Counted from the first letter of the stretch, positions 1-6,130 are shown. The stretch: DNA of 6,303 bases from Anaerolineaceae bacterium (GCA_003158355.1 PMIV01000119.1:13580-19882), one strand, 5' to 3'. The notes: generated from the letters alone by a model not told the origin. Made by a program: numbers and translations.

Positions 1-119
1 CGTCGCTTTAATCTTCCCCGTATGCCGCAGGTGATCGTTGTCTTCTCATCCACCCGGATCGTGAAAAAACCGGATTGATAGCGAACCACCTTCCCTGTGC
101 AAACGGGCAATTCGCTCAT
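1..119 (-). CDS. rsgA: Ribosome small subunit-dependent GTPase A, N-terminal fragment (cut by window edge)
   Basis: The minus strand opens an ATG at 119 and stays open to the window edge, giving 39 complete codons. The translation starts MSELPVCTGKVVRYQSGFF and continues with TIRVDEKTTITCGIRGRLKR. This fits the N-terminal OB-fold of RsgA/YjeQ/CpgA, whose pattern is G-x-V, then G-F/Y-x-x-V, then C/A-x-x-R-G-x-L/F-K. RsgA is a circularly permuted GTPase that binds the 30S subunit late in its maturation. The GTPase and zinc-binding parts lie outside the window and were not seen. The start codon overlaps the TGA of the upstream penicillin-binding protein gene as ATGA (116-119), which points to translational coupling. 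No clear Shine-Dalgarno sequence precedes it. Identification rests on the OB-fold pattern only. Confidence 0.82.
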   Translation of the reverse strand, partial: MSELPVCTGKVVRYQSGFFTIRVDEKTTITCGIRGRLKR

Positions 120-2299
120 GGGTGCGGGGTAACAGTCGGTGTGTTGGTCAAATACATTTGTTTCTCCCAGGGATACAGCGTCTCCGGGTTGCCGGTGAAG
201 TAAGATTCAACAATGCGCCGGAAAATGGGTGCGGCGTAAATGGCGCCTTCGCCCGAATTTTCGCAGAGCACCACCACCGCAATATCCGGCTTGTCTGCTT
301 TGTTTTGCAAGGTATAACCGGCGAACCAGGCGTGTGGTTTATCTGTGGAGGTAGTGGCTGTACCGGTCTTGCCGTTTACTGAAAATTCCAGAGTGTGCAG
401 TTTGGTGTAAGCTGTACCCCGGGAATCGTGGACGACCATATTCATCCCTTCGCGAACAGCATCCAAAGTAGAGGCTGAGATCGGTAATGTACCGCGAATT
501 TCGGGGCTGAAGGATTGGACAACGGAGCCATCGTTTGCAGTCACTTTTTCAATGATCTGCGGCCGGTAGAGCGTACCGCCGTTGGCTACGGCAGCAACAA
601 AATCCACTACCTGCAGCGGGGTCACCAGCATATCACCCTGACCAATGCCCATTTGTGAAGCAGAGCCGTCATCAGTGGGGTTGTTGATGGTACCGGTATC
701 TTCAGCAACGGCTTCGATTCCGGTGGCTTCGCCCAGGCCAAAACTGCGGGCAAAATCGGCCAAATAGGTTGCACCTTTTTTGCGGAACAGATCGAGCGCG
801 ATGTGATAGAAATACGGGTTGCAAGAGCGCATTAACCCTTCGGTCAGGGTCAGCTTACCGGAGGGCGGAAGCTTATCATCAAAGGTCCAGTCGTTGAAAG
901 TTTCGCCGGGGAGTTCTGTCCATTGGCTGGTGCAGTCAAATATGGTGTCTTTAGTGTACAGGCCAGATTCCAGCGCCGCCGACATGGTAATGATCTTGAA
1001 TACCGAGCCAAGCGGATAAGAGGATTGCGTGGCACGGTTCCACATGGGTTTGGTTTGGTCATTCACCAGGTTACCCAGTTCGTAACTGCTGTTGACGTTA
1101 TCAGTCTGGAACACGTTGGGGTCAAAATCCGGCGATGAAGCCATGGCCAGGATCTTGCCGTTGCTGATGTCCATCACCACCGCTGCACCGGTAAAGCCGA
1201 GCAGTGCTCTTTGAGTCTGAATTTGCAGCGTTTTATCCAGGGTGGTAGTGATCGAATCTCCCGCCTGCGGATCCTGGTGAGCCAAACGGGTGACGGTGCT
1301 TCCATCCGTAGCCATCACATAAAGATCGGCAGTGGGTTTGCCTTTCAGCAAGGGTTCGCCCCATTTTTCCAGACCAGAATTACCCACTTTTTCATCACCG
1401 CTGTAACCTAATTTTTTATAATCCGCTAATTGGTCCAACGAGATGCTCAACGTGTAACCGACCACCTGGGGAGCAATTCCGCCAAAGTAGTAATAGCGAG
1501 AAGTATATTCATTGGCCACGAACCCGCTCAATGAAGTGAGGTAATTTTCATAACCGGTGTAGCTTTCTTTTGAGGCTTCGCCGATGGGGACATAGGTCGA
1601 TTCAATTCCGGCATTATACATGTCTTGAATGACGTTCACCGGTTTTTGGGTTAATCCGGCCAACTCGGCCAGTAAATTAGAGATCGTTTTACTGCTCATA
1701 TTGGCAGGGTCAAGACCCAGAGCCACAGCATCCGTCTGGGTAACGATCGGATCACCGTTTTTGTCCAAAATGTCTCCGCGCCCGGGTTGGGTGAGGTTCA
1801 GCAGCAAATGATTGCCGCCCTTCAACTCAGGCAGGATCATGCTATCGTCCCACTGAACTTTCCAGGTGCCCGCATCCAGGATCAAATTCATTTCCATCTG
1901 TTTTTGAATGACATTAAAGAGGCTGGTGTCAAAGTTCACCTGGTAACCCACTTTGGCTGTAGTTGAATTCAGAAGAGTGGAAACGATGCCGTAATCGATA
2001 CTCTTTGCAGTCAAATTGGCAGCAGTATCGGTATATTTCTTTTCAAAATCCGCCTCGGTTAAGGCATCCTGGCTGGTCTTGGCCAGCAAAGCATACATAC
2101 CGGCATAATCTTCACTCTTCCATTTATCCAGAAAAGTTTTAGCGGTTTCCGAAGCATCCGGTACACTGGTTGTTTTGACGACTGGTGTGGGTAAACCATT
2201 ACCTGTTTGAGTCTGACTCTGAGTTCCGCCTTTTCCGCCGCAGGCGGTTAAGACGAGCATCAGAATAAAAGCAAGGATTCCAATTTTCCTAATTTTCAT
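116..2299 (-). CDS. Lipoprotein class B penicillin-binding protein, MecA/PbpC type (peptidoglycan D,D-transpeptidase)
   Basis: A 727-residue enzyme that should cross-link peptidoglycan outside the membrane. Residues 1-20 form a lipoprotein signal ending in the lipobox L-T-A-C, with Cys20 as the lipidated residue. A Thr/Gln/Gly-rich linker follows. Residues about 48-155 resemble the NTF2-like MecA_N domain. Residues about 165-335 are the PBP dimerisation/pedestal domain, with RGDILDKNGDPI at 174-185 and a GNSGLEKWGEPLLKGKP stretch at 306-322. The transpeptidase domain spans about 370-700 and has all three catalytic motifs: S432-V-F-K435, S492-C-N494 and K644-T-G646. The order lipobox, MecA_N, transpeptidase matches B. 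subtilis PbpC, and the MecA family shares it apart from the lipid anchor. The start is fixed by a strong GGGAGG site five bases upstream. The gene sits 27 nt after maf and overlaps rsgA by 4 nt. The extra-long C-terminal tail is Thr/Pro-rich. Function is secure; drug affinity is not visible in the sequence. Confidence 0.94.
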   Translation of the reverse strand: MKIRKIGILAFILMLVLTACGGKGGTQSQTQTGNGLPTPVVKTTSVPDASETAKTFLDKWKSEDYAGMYALLAKTSQDALTEADFEKKYTDTAANLTAKSIDYGIVSTLLNSTTAKVGYQVNFDTSLFNVIQKQMEMNLILDAGTWKVQWDDSMILPELKGGNHLLLNLTQPGRGDILDKNGDPIVTQTDAVALGLDPANMSSKTISNLLAELAGLTQKPVNVIQDMYNAGIESTYVPIGEASKESYTGYENYLTSLSGFVANEYTSRYYYFGGIAPQVVGYTLSISLDQLADYKKLGYSGDEKVGNSGLEKWGEPLLKGKPTADLYVMATDGSTVTRLAHQDPQAGDSITTTLDKTLQIQTQRALLGFTGAAVVMDISNGKILAMASSPDFDPNVFQTDNVNSSYELGNLVNDQTKPMWNRATQSSYPLGSVFKIITMSAALESGLYTKDTIFDCTSQWTELPGETFNDWTFDDKLPPSGKLTLTEGLMRSCNPYFYHIALDLFRKKGATYLADFARSFGLGEATGIEAVAEDTGTINNPTDDGSASQMGIGQGDMLVTPLQVVDFVAAVANGGTLYRPQIIEKVTANDGSVVQSFSPEIRGTLPISASTLDAVREGMNMVVHDSRGTAYTKLHTLEFSVNGKTGTATTSTDKPHAWFAGYTLQNKADKPDIAVVVLCENSGEGAIYAAPIFRRIVESYFTGNPETLYPWEKQMYLTNTPTVTPHP

Positions 2300-2304
2300 T
2301 CTTT

Positions 2305-2310
2305 CCTCCC
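2305..2310 (-). promoter_or_regulatory. Ribosome binding site of the penicillin-binding protein gene, next to a small GC hairpin
   Basis: On the minus strand GGGAGG precedes the ATG at 2299 by five bases (AAAGA), an ideal Shine-Dalgarno sequence that fixes the start. Directly upstream, CCGGG (2320-2324) can pair with CCCGG (2309-2313) around a six-base loop. The second arm overlaps the first two bases of the ribosome binding site. This could mildly mask the site; it has no U-run and so is not a terminator. The hairpin's effect is inference. Confidence 0.75.
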
Positions 2311-2326
2311 GGGATTCACCCCGGTA

Positions 2327-2995
2327 TTATCCGACGTCTTCCCCTTTTAAGACTCGTTGAAAAATGGGACAGTTGTATGCCAGGTGATCCTGGCAGACAT
2401 AGGGAACGTTGGTCCGTTCCCCAAATCCCATGCGCCTGAGCGTTCGCTCGACATGGCACAGAGGGAGCCCCATTACGCTGGCGAAACAGCCTTTAAGTTG
2501 ATCGACTGGATGAAATTCTGCATCTTGAATACCATAGGCGCCGGCTTTATCCAGCGGGTCGCCTGTTTTAATATATTGAGTAATTTCTTCATCAGAATAG
2601 CGGCGCATGCGCACCCGGGTGCTGCATAATTCCTGTTCCATGCGTCCGAATGCCGGGGCGTAGATCACAATGGCGGTGTGGACAAAATGGACCCTACCGC
2701 GCAGTTTTTCGAGCATCTGGCGGGCTTCTTCATTATTAGCCGGTTTTCCCAGTATTTCTTTGCCATCCGCCACGGTGGTATCCGCTGCCAGCAGCAATTC
2801 TTTAAACCCGGCTGATCCGGAGGTCTTGCGGGCTTTGGCGGCTGCCAGGCGCTGCACATAACTGACTGCATCTTCATCGGGTAACGGCGTTTCGTCAATG
2901 TCTGCGGGACGGATAATGAAATTTACTCCGAGCCAGCTTAAGATCTGCTTTCGCCGCGGTGAATTGGATGCAAGAATGATCGATATATCAGACAT
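2327..2995 (-). CDS. maf: Maf-family nucleoside triphosphate pyrophosphatase, YhdE (dTTP/UTP) type
   Basis: A 222-residue cytosolic enzyme expected to hydrolyse dTTP/UTP and modified pyrimidine nucleotides to monophosphates. From the ATG at 2995 the protein begins MSDISIILASNSPRRKQILS, the hallmark Maf start (ASxSPRR at 9-15). Next come A-A-D72-T-T-V (70-75), G-K-P (83-85), L-R-G-R-x-H-x-V-x-T (98-107) and G-D-P-L-D-K-A-G-A-Y-G-I-Q (145-157). The D-K-A-G-x-Y-x-I-Q form indicates the YhdE rather than the YceF (m7GTP) subgroup. The usual N-V-x-G-L-P near the end reads S-V-M-G-L-P (173-178). The open frame extends to an ATG at 3130, but those 45 extra codons precede the family start and overlap a repeat element, so 2995 is chosen. 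There is no good Shine-Dalgarno sequence. A tail of about 30 residues beyond the usual Maf end contains C201-x2-H204-x4-C209. Probably the first gene of the maf-PBP-rsgA operon. Confidence 0.92.
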   Translation of the reverse strand: MSDISIILASNSPRRKQILSWLGVNFIIRPADIDETPLPDEDAVSYVQRLAAAKARKTSGSAGFKELLLAADTTVADGKEILGKPANNEEARQMLEKLRGRVHFVHTAIVIYAPAFGRMEQELCSTRVRMRRYSDEEITQYIKTGDPLDKAGAYGIQDAEFHPVDQLKGCFASVMGLPLCHVERTLRRMGFGERTNVPYVCQDHLAYNCPIFQRVLKGEDVG

Positions 2996-3005
2996 AAGTT
3001 TTTTA

Positions 3006-3014
3006 ATTCTAACA
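3006..3014 (-). promoter_or_regulatory. Probable extended -10 promoter element of maf
   Basis: The minus strand reads TGTTAGAAT here, a TGn extended -10 followed by a 5-of-6 match to TATAAT. No convincing -35 lies at the right distance, which is tolerated for extended -10 promoters. Transcription would begin near 2999, only a few bases before the maf ATG at 2995. That would make a nearly leaderless message and would explain the missing ribosome binding site. Single-site prediction without experimental support. Confidence 0.35.
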
Positions 3015-3055
3015 CACTTCGTTTTTGTACTCCTACTGGCCGCGAACAACTTGCT

Positions 3056-3205
3056 GTTTTCACAAGAATCGAAAACGTTGCGAAGAGGGCAAAGCCCGAC
3101 GAAGCAATCCCCTTCACGGTTGGAGGTCATTTTATTTTGAATGAAATACTCAGAACTTGCAGGGGTTTAATTTTTCCGTTTATGAGAGATTCTTGTGAAT
3201 GCCGT
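3056..3205. repeat. Repeat element copy A (150 bp), MITE-like, with 12-bp inner inverted repeats
   Basis: The element is bounded on the left by GTTTTCACAAGAATC (3056-3070) and on the right by GATTCTTGTGAATGCCGT (3188-3205). TTCACAAGAATC (3059-3070) and GATTCTTGTGAA (3188-3199) are a perfect 12-bp inverted repeat. Both ends recur in copy B (6131-6277): TTCTTGTGAATGCCGT matches 16 of 16 on the opposite strand, and GTTTTCACAAGAAT matches 14 of 14. The interior has a hairpin core (3078-3107) and an AT-rich arm, with no coding capacity. It lies in the gap between the hydrolase gene and maf. I saw no target-site duplication and no transposase. Either a non-autonomous mobile element or a dispersed intergenic repeat. 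Confidence 0.72.
3078..3107. repeat. Hairpin core of repeat copy A
   Basis: TTGC (3078-3081) pairs with GCAA (3104-3107), and inside it GGGC (3087-3090) pairs with GCCC (3094-3097) around an AAA loop. The pattern TTGCGAAG...GAAGCAATCCCC resembles CGCGAG...GGCGATCTC in copy B, so the two cores look like degenerate members of one intergenic palindromic repeat type. No U-run follows on either strand, so it is not a classical terminator. Confidence 0.55.
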
Positions 3206-3241
3206 AACAACAGATACCGAGGCATGATCCCGCCCGATACA

Positions 3242-4114
3242 TCAATGAGTGGTTGATTTCTTCCCGGCTTTTTCAGATTCAGGGACGGCGAATAATTCGG
3301 GCGGAAGGGGCTGCCCGTTCACCCAGGCCCGGATCGTTCGGGCGCACAATTCGGGAACCTTCAAAGGCCAGTTGTGTTCCTCGGGGGCGCTCCAGCCAAG
3401 TTCTGCTTTGATGGTGACTGAACGGCTGTTAGGCAGAAGCCGATTTAACAATTTGTTGGTGGGCTGGATGTCGACGGTCTCGTGCGCTCCGGCAATGAGC
3501 AAGACCGGGGTCTGCACTTTTTCCAATCCGGATGGAGTGCGATAGCGGTAATTCTCGTTCATCACGTGAGCCCAGGTATCGCGGTTCAACCCCTGAAAAT
3601 TGGCTTTGAAGCGCTCGAAGAAATTTTCGGGAATGCCCGCTGAAGAGCGCATATTCCAGCGGATCCAGGCGTCGTTGTGCTTCCAGGGGTGGATGCCCAG
3701 CCAGTAGATCAGCGCCATGACCCTTTCGGAGTAGACACCCATTTTGTAGCCCGGCACCGGCAGAAGCTGGGCACCGCTGATGACGGCGCTGTTGAATACC
3801 CCGGGGAATTGTGCCAGCATCTCCACCGCAATCTGACCGCCCACCGAAAGGCCAAAGACGTGCGCTTTCCCGCCCGGCACTCTTTCCTTGATCATGTCTG
3901 CGATCCTTCTGGCGGTGTCTTTTACACTGAAAGGGCCATTCGTCTGGCTGCTGCCGTGTTCCGGCAATTCGGGCAGGTAACAGTGGAACTCTGGCAGAGA
4001 CTTAAGCATCTCGTCCCAGGTCCATACCCCGCCGGCGCCGCCGTGGATCAATACCAGCGGTATGCCCTGTTCATCCCCTTTTTCGAAAACGGTAAGTGAA
4101 GTGGAGGTAGTCAT
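3242..4114 (-). CDS. Alpha/beta-fold hydrolase, cytosolic
   Basis: A 290-residue alpha/beta hydrolase of unknown substrate. Using the ATG at 4114, the oxyanion-loop motif H24-G-G lies at 24-26. The nucleophile elbow G88-L-S90-V-G92 follows, and a probable catalytic His247 sits in EEHNWPL. The acid is less clear: the usual G-x-x-D position reads G209-A-H-E212, so Glu212 or the nearby Asp215 may serve. Residues about 125-190 look like a helical lid. There is no signal peptide or membrane segment. An in-frame ATG at 4159 would add 15 residues, but it lies upstream of the predicted transcription start. The ATG at 4114 is preceded by a purine-rich AAAAGAGCAG, so 4114 is preferred. The gene is divergent from the MprF-like gene with a 47-bp gap, so an action on aminoacylated lipids is possible but unproven. 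The C-terminus is Lys/Glu/Ser-rich. No terminator is evident after the stop. Confidence 0.88.
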   Translation of the reverse strand: MTTSTSLTVFEKGDEQGIPLVLIHGGAGGVWTWDEMLKSLPEFHCYLPELPEHGSSQTNGPFSVKDTARRIADMIKERVPGGKAHVFGLSVGGQIAVEMLAQFPGVFNSAVISGAQLLPVPGYKMGVYSERVMALIYWLGIHPWKHNDAWIRWNMRSSAGIPENFFERFKANFQGLNRDTWAHVMNENYRYRTPSGLEKVQTPVLLIAGAHETVDIQPTNKLLNRLLPNSRSVTIKAELGWSAPEEHNWPLKVPELCARTIRAWVNGQPLPPELFAVPESEKAGKKSTTH

Positions 4115-4142
4115 CTGCTCTTTTCTATGCTTTAATGAACTT

Positions 4143-4171
4143 ATTATAAGGGTATTCATTTGTGATGTGGA
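4143..4171 (-). promoter_or_regulatory. Sigma-70-type promoter of the alpha/beta hydrolase gene
   Basis: On the minus strand a perfect TATAAT (4143-4148) lies 17 bases after TCCACA (4166-4171), a 4-of-6 match to TTGACA. The start would fall near 4136, leaving about 22 bases before the ATG at 4114. The -35 overlaps the first codons of the divergent MprF-like gene. On the plus strand the same AT-rich patch reads TATTAT (4142-4147), a possible but weaker -10 for the MprF-like gene with no good -35. The two promoters would compete for the same DNA. Confidence 0.6.
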
Positions 4172-5811
4172 GGGGCATGCGATCTGCCAGACTTAATACA
4201 CTGCGGCCGGAGCGATTCCTGGCAATTTTCACCGGGATCATGGCGGTCATCAACCTTATCTCGGCGGTAACCCCGGCCTTGATCGACCGGCTGCAAATTT
4301 TGGAAGAGATCATCCCCATGCAGGTGCGCAGCGGCACGCGCCTGGCCACCGCGCTGGCCGGCTTTGCCCTGATCCTGCTGGCCTCCGGCATCTGGCGCAG
4401 CAAACGCGCCGCCTGGTGGATCACCCTGATCTTGCTAATTCTTTCGACCATTACTCATGTGGTCAAAGGTCTCGATTTCGAAGAGGCCAGCGTTTCTCTA
4501 CTGCTTGTTTTTGGCCTGCTCCTCTTTCGCAGGCGTTTTGTGGCACATTCAGATGCTCCCACCATCCAACGCGGATTGCGCACGCTGGGAATCGCCCTCG
4601 GGTTTACCCTGCTCTATGGAACGATCGGGTTTGTGCAACTCGATAAGCATTTTTCGGTCAAATTCAACCTGTGGCAGGCAGCCTACCAGACCATCCGCAT
4701 GTTCACCGAGTTTTCCAATCCGGGGCTCATTATTACCACGCGCATTGGCAAATACTTCACCGATTCGATCTATGTCATTGGAGCAGTCACCCTGAGTTAT
4801 GCACTGCTCACCCTGCTTGCTCCCGTACTGCTGCGCCAACCCACCGAACCCGGTGAACTTAAACAGGCAACTGACATCGTGCAAAAATACGGGCAAACCG
4901 TGCTGGCGCGTTTTTGCCTCTTCCCCGATAAAAAATATTTCTTCTCGGCCGGCGGCTCGCTGATCGCCTACACTTATAGCAACCTCACTGCCGTCGTCCT
5001 GGGTGACCCGGTCGGCCCTGCAACGGACACTTTGACGATCGTGAAGGAGTTTCAGAAATTTTGCACGCGTAATGACTGGATGCTCACCTTCTACCAAACG
5101 CGGCCGGACACGCTGGAGGCCTATCACCAGGCCGGGCTGCACGAGATCAAGATCGGCGAGGAAGCCGTTGTGGACCTGGCCAATTTTTCACTGAAAGGCG
5201 GTGAAGTAAAATCGCTGCGCACCTCGGTGAATAAACTGGAGCGTCTGGGCTATTCCTGCCCGATCAGCCAGCCTCCCCATGACGAGAAGTTCCTGGACGA
5301 ATTAAAAACCGTCTCGGACGAATGGATGCTTGGGCGCAAAGGCAAGGAAATGAAATTTTCGCTGGGCTGGTTTGACCGCGATTACCTCAACACCACCCTC
5401 ATCCAGTACGCGGCCGACCCCGAAGGCAGGGTGGTAGCCTTTGCCAACCTGGTCGACGAATACCAGAACCGCGAACTGGCCGTAGACCTCATGCGCCAAA
5501 AAAGAGAGCTGCCGGCCGGCACAATGGATTACCTGTTCGTCAATTTACTGCTCGAAGCCCAAAAGCGGGGCTATGAACGCTTCAATCTTGGACTCAGCGG
5601 GCTGGCCGGCGTGGGCGAACTAAAATCCGACCCGGCCGTGGAACGCGCCATGCACTATATCTACGCCAACGTGACCCTGGCCTACAACTTCAAAGGCCTG
5701 CACAGCTTCAAAGAGAAGTTCAACCCCACCTGGCTGCCGCGCTACTTGATCTATCCCAATCTGACCGTGCTGCCGGTGATCGCCCTGGCCGTGAACGAGG
5801 TGGGGGGATAG
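4162..5811 (+). CDS. MprF-like aminoacyl-phosphatidylglycerol synthase (DUF2156), with short membrane domain
   Basis: A 549-residue membrane protein. MprF-family enzymes move lysine or alanine from aminoacyl-tRNA onto phosphatidylglycerol, lowering surface negative charge and raising resistance to cationic peptides. Residues about 19-223 carry some six hydrophobic segments (near 19-40, 60-78, 84-102, 108-123, 140-158, 203-223). Residues about 235-535 match the DUF2156/LPG-synthase catalytic domain. Recognisable stretches are GEEAVVDLANFSLKG (332-346), SLRTSVNKLERLGY (351-364), FSLGWFD (399-405), VVAFANL (424-430), AVDLMR (440-445), AGTMDYLFVNLL (452-463), YERFNLGLSGLAGVGE (471-486) and FKEKFNPTWLPRYLIYP (516-532). 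S. aureus MprF is about 840 residues with 14 membrane segments, so most of the flippase part is missing here. GTG at 4162 is the chosen start because AAGGG (4148-4152) sits nine bases upstream; ATG at 4165 or 4177 would also work. The amino acid donor cannot be read from the sequence. Confidence 0.88.
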   Translation: MMWRGMRSARLNTLRPERFLAIFTGIMAVINLISAVTPALIDRLQILEEIIPMQVRSGTRLATALAGFALILLASGIWRSKRAAWWITLILLILSTITHVVKGLDFEEASVSLLLVFGLLLFRRRFVAHSDAPTIQRGLRTLGIALGFTLLYGTIGFVQLDKHFSVKFNLWQAAYQTIRMFTEFSNPGLIITTRIGKYFTDSIYVIGAVTLSYALLTLLAPVLLRQPTEPGELKQATDIVQKYGQTVLARFCLFPDKKYFFSAGGSLIAYTYSNLTAVVLGDPVGPATDTLTIVKEFQKFCTRNDWMLTFYQTRPDTLEAYHQAGLHEIKIGEEAVVDLANFSLKGGEVKSLRTSVNKLERLGYSCPISQPPHDEKFLDELKTVSDEWMLGRKGKEMKFSLGWFDRDYLNTTLIQYAADPEGRVVAFANLVDEYQNRELAVDLMRQKRELPAGTMDYLFVNLLLEAQKRGYERFNLGLSGLAGVGELKSDPAVERAMHYIYANVTLAYNFKGLHSFKEKFNPTWLPRYLIYPNLTVLPVIALAVNEVGG

Positions 5812-5832
5812 GCTATCCAGCAAAATCAAGGC

Positions 5833-5898
5833 ATTTCGATTGAAGTATATTTTTCCTTGCCTGTACCCCGTCAAACATGAATATATGATTTCGATTGA
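5833..5898. repeat. Short direct repeat ATTTCGATTGA, two copies 55 bp apart
   Basis: ATTTCGATTGA occurs at 5833-5843 and 5888-5898 on the plus strand. Beyond these eleven bases the similarity fades, although both copies are followed by an AT-rich TATATT/CATATT. The first copy lies before, and the second inside, the 89-bp inverted-repeat structure. Meaning unknown. Confidence 0.5.
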
Positions 5899-5953
5899 GC
5901 ATATTGTTCTGATTGTGAGTTCAAAGATTCCGTAGAATGATGTTTGACGGAGT
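5865..5953. repeat. 89-bp structure with 16-bp imperfect inverted-repeat ends
   Basis: ACCCCGTCAAACATGA (5865-5880) and TGATGTTTGACGGAGT (5938-5953) are inverted repeats matching at 14 of 16 positions, with a perfect 11-bp core CCGTCAAACAT/ATGTTTGACGG. The 57 bases between them are AT-rich and show no open frame. It could be a small inverted-repeat element or the stem of a long RNA hairpin after the MprF-like gene. It does not share ends with repeat copies A and B. No clear target-site duplication was found. Confidence 0.6.
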
Positions 5954-6130
5954 CCTAGAAAAGTTATCAAAACTAAGGGAAGCATGATATTAAAATTTTT
6001 GTGAAATATCGCTTTCAAGAAATATTTTATAAATGCTTAACAAAATTATCTTTCTAAAAAATCCCAAATAGATCTTTTTTATTGCGAAAGCCGGGGGTTA
6101 AAAATATTCGGCCTTGTGAGATTGCTGGCC

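Larger units (their letters stand above)
5812..6130. other. AT-rich non-coding stretch downstream of the MprF-like gene
   Basis: No credible gene is present. A palindrome GGATAG-G-CTATCC (5806-5818) covers the MprF-like stop codon but lacks a U-run. The stretch also holds a direct repeat, an 89-bp inverted-repeat structure (both listed separately) and loose A/T runs: A6 at 6056-6061 and T6 at 6075-6080, too weakly structured to call a terminator. CTTGTGA (6113-6119) and TCACAAG (6138-6144) form a 7-bp inverted repeat that reaches into element copy B. Base composition is clearly more AT-rich than that of the preceding gene. Confidence 0.6.

Noticed and set aside
2996..3130. N-terminal extension of Maf from the ATG at 3130
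   Set aside because: The Maf signature begins at the ATG at 2995. The extra 45 residues have no family match, overlap repeat copy A and contain the likely promoter.
3056..3205. CRISPR, integron attC or CIRCE interpretation of the repeats
   Set aside because: There are only two copies 3 kb apart without regular spacers, no RYYYAAC/GTTRRRY attC ends, and no TTAGCACTC/GAGTGCTAA heat-shock element.
3206..3241. Possible terminator after the hydrolase gene
   Set aside because: Apparent GATAC repeats here are direct, not inverted, and no stem with a U-run forms on the minus strand.
3677..4099. Plus-strand 140-codon frame
   Set aside because: It lies wholly antisense to the alpha/beta hydrolase, whose catalytic motifs fix the true frame; no recognisable domain.
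4549..5142. Minus-strand 197-codon frame
   Set aside because: Antisense to the MprF-like gene, with composition typical of a shadow frame and no ribosome binding site.
5620..6018. Minus-strand 132-codon frame with a hydrophobic N-terminus
   Set aside because: It begins at a TTG without a ribosome binding site, and its second half is simply antisense to the conserved DUF2156 coding region. The hydrophobic part comes from AT-rich DNA.
6055..6080. A6/T6 pair as a possible terminator
   Set aside because: The arms are only A/T pairs with no GC-rich stem, and they lie about 250 bp after the nearest stop codon.
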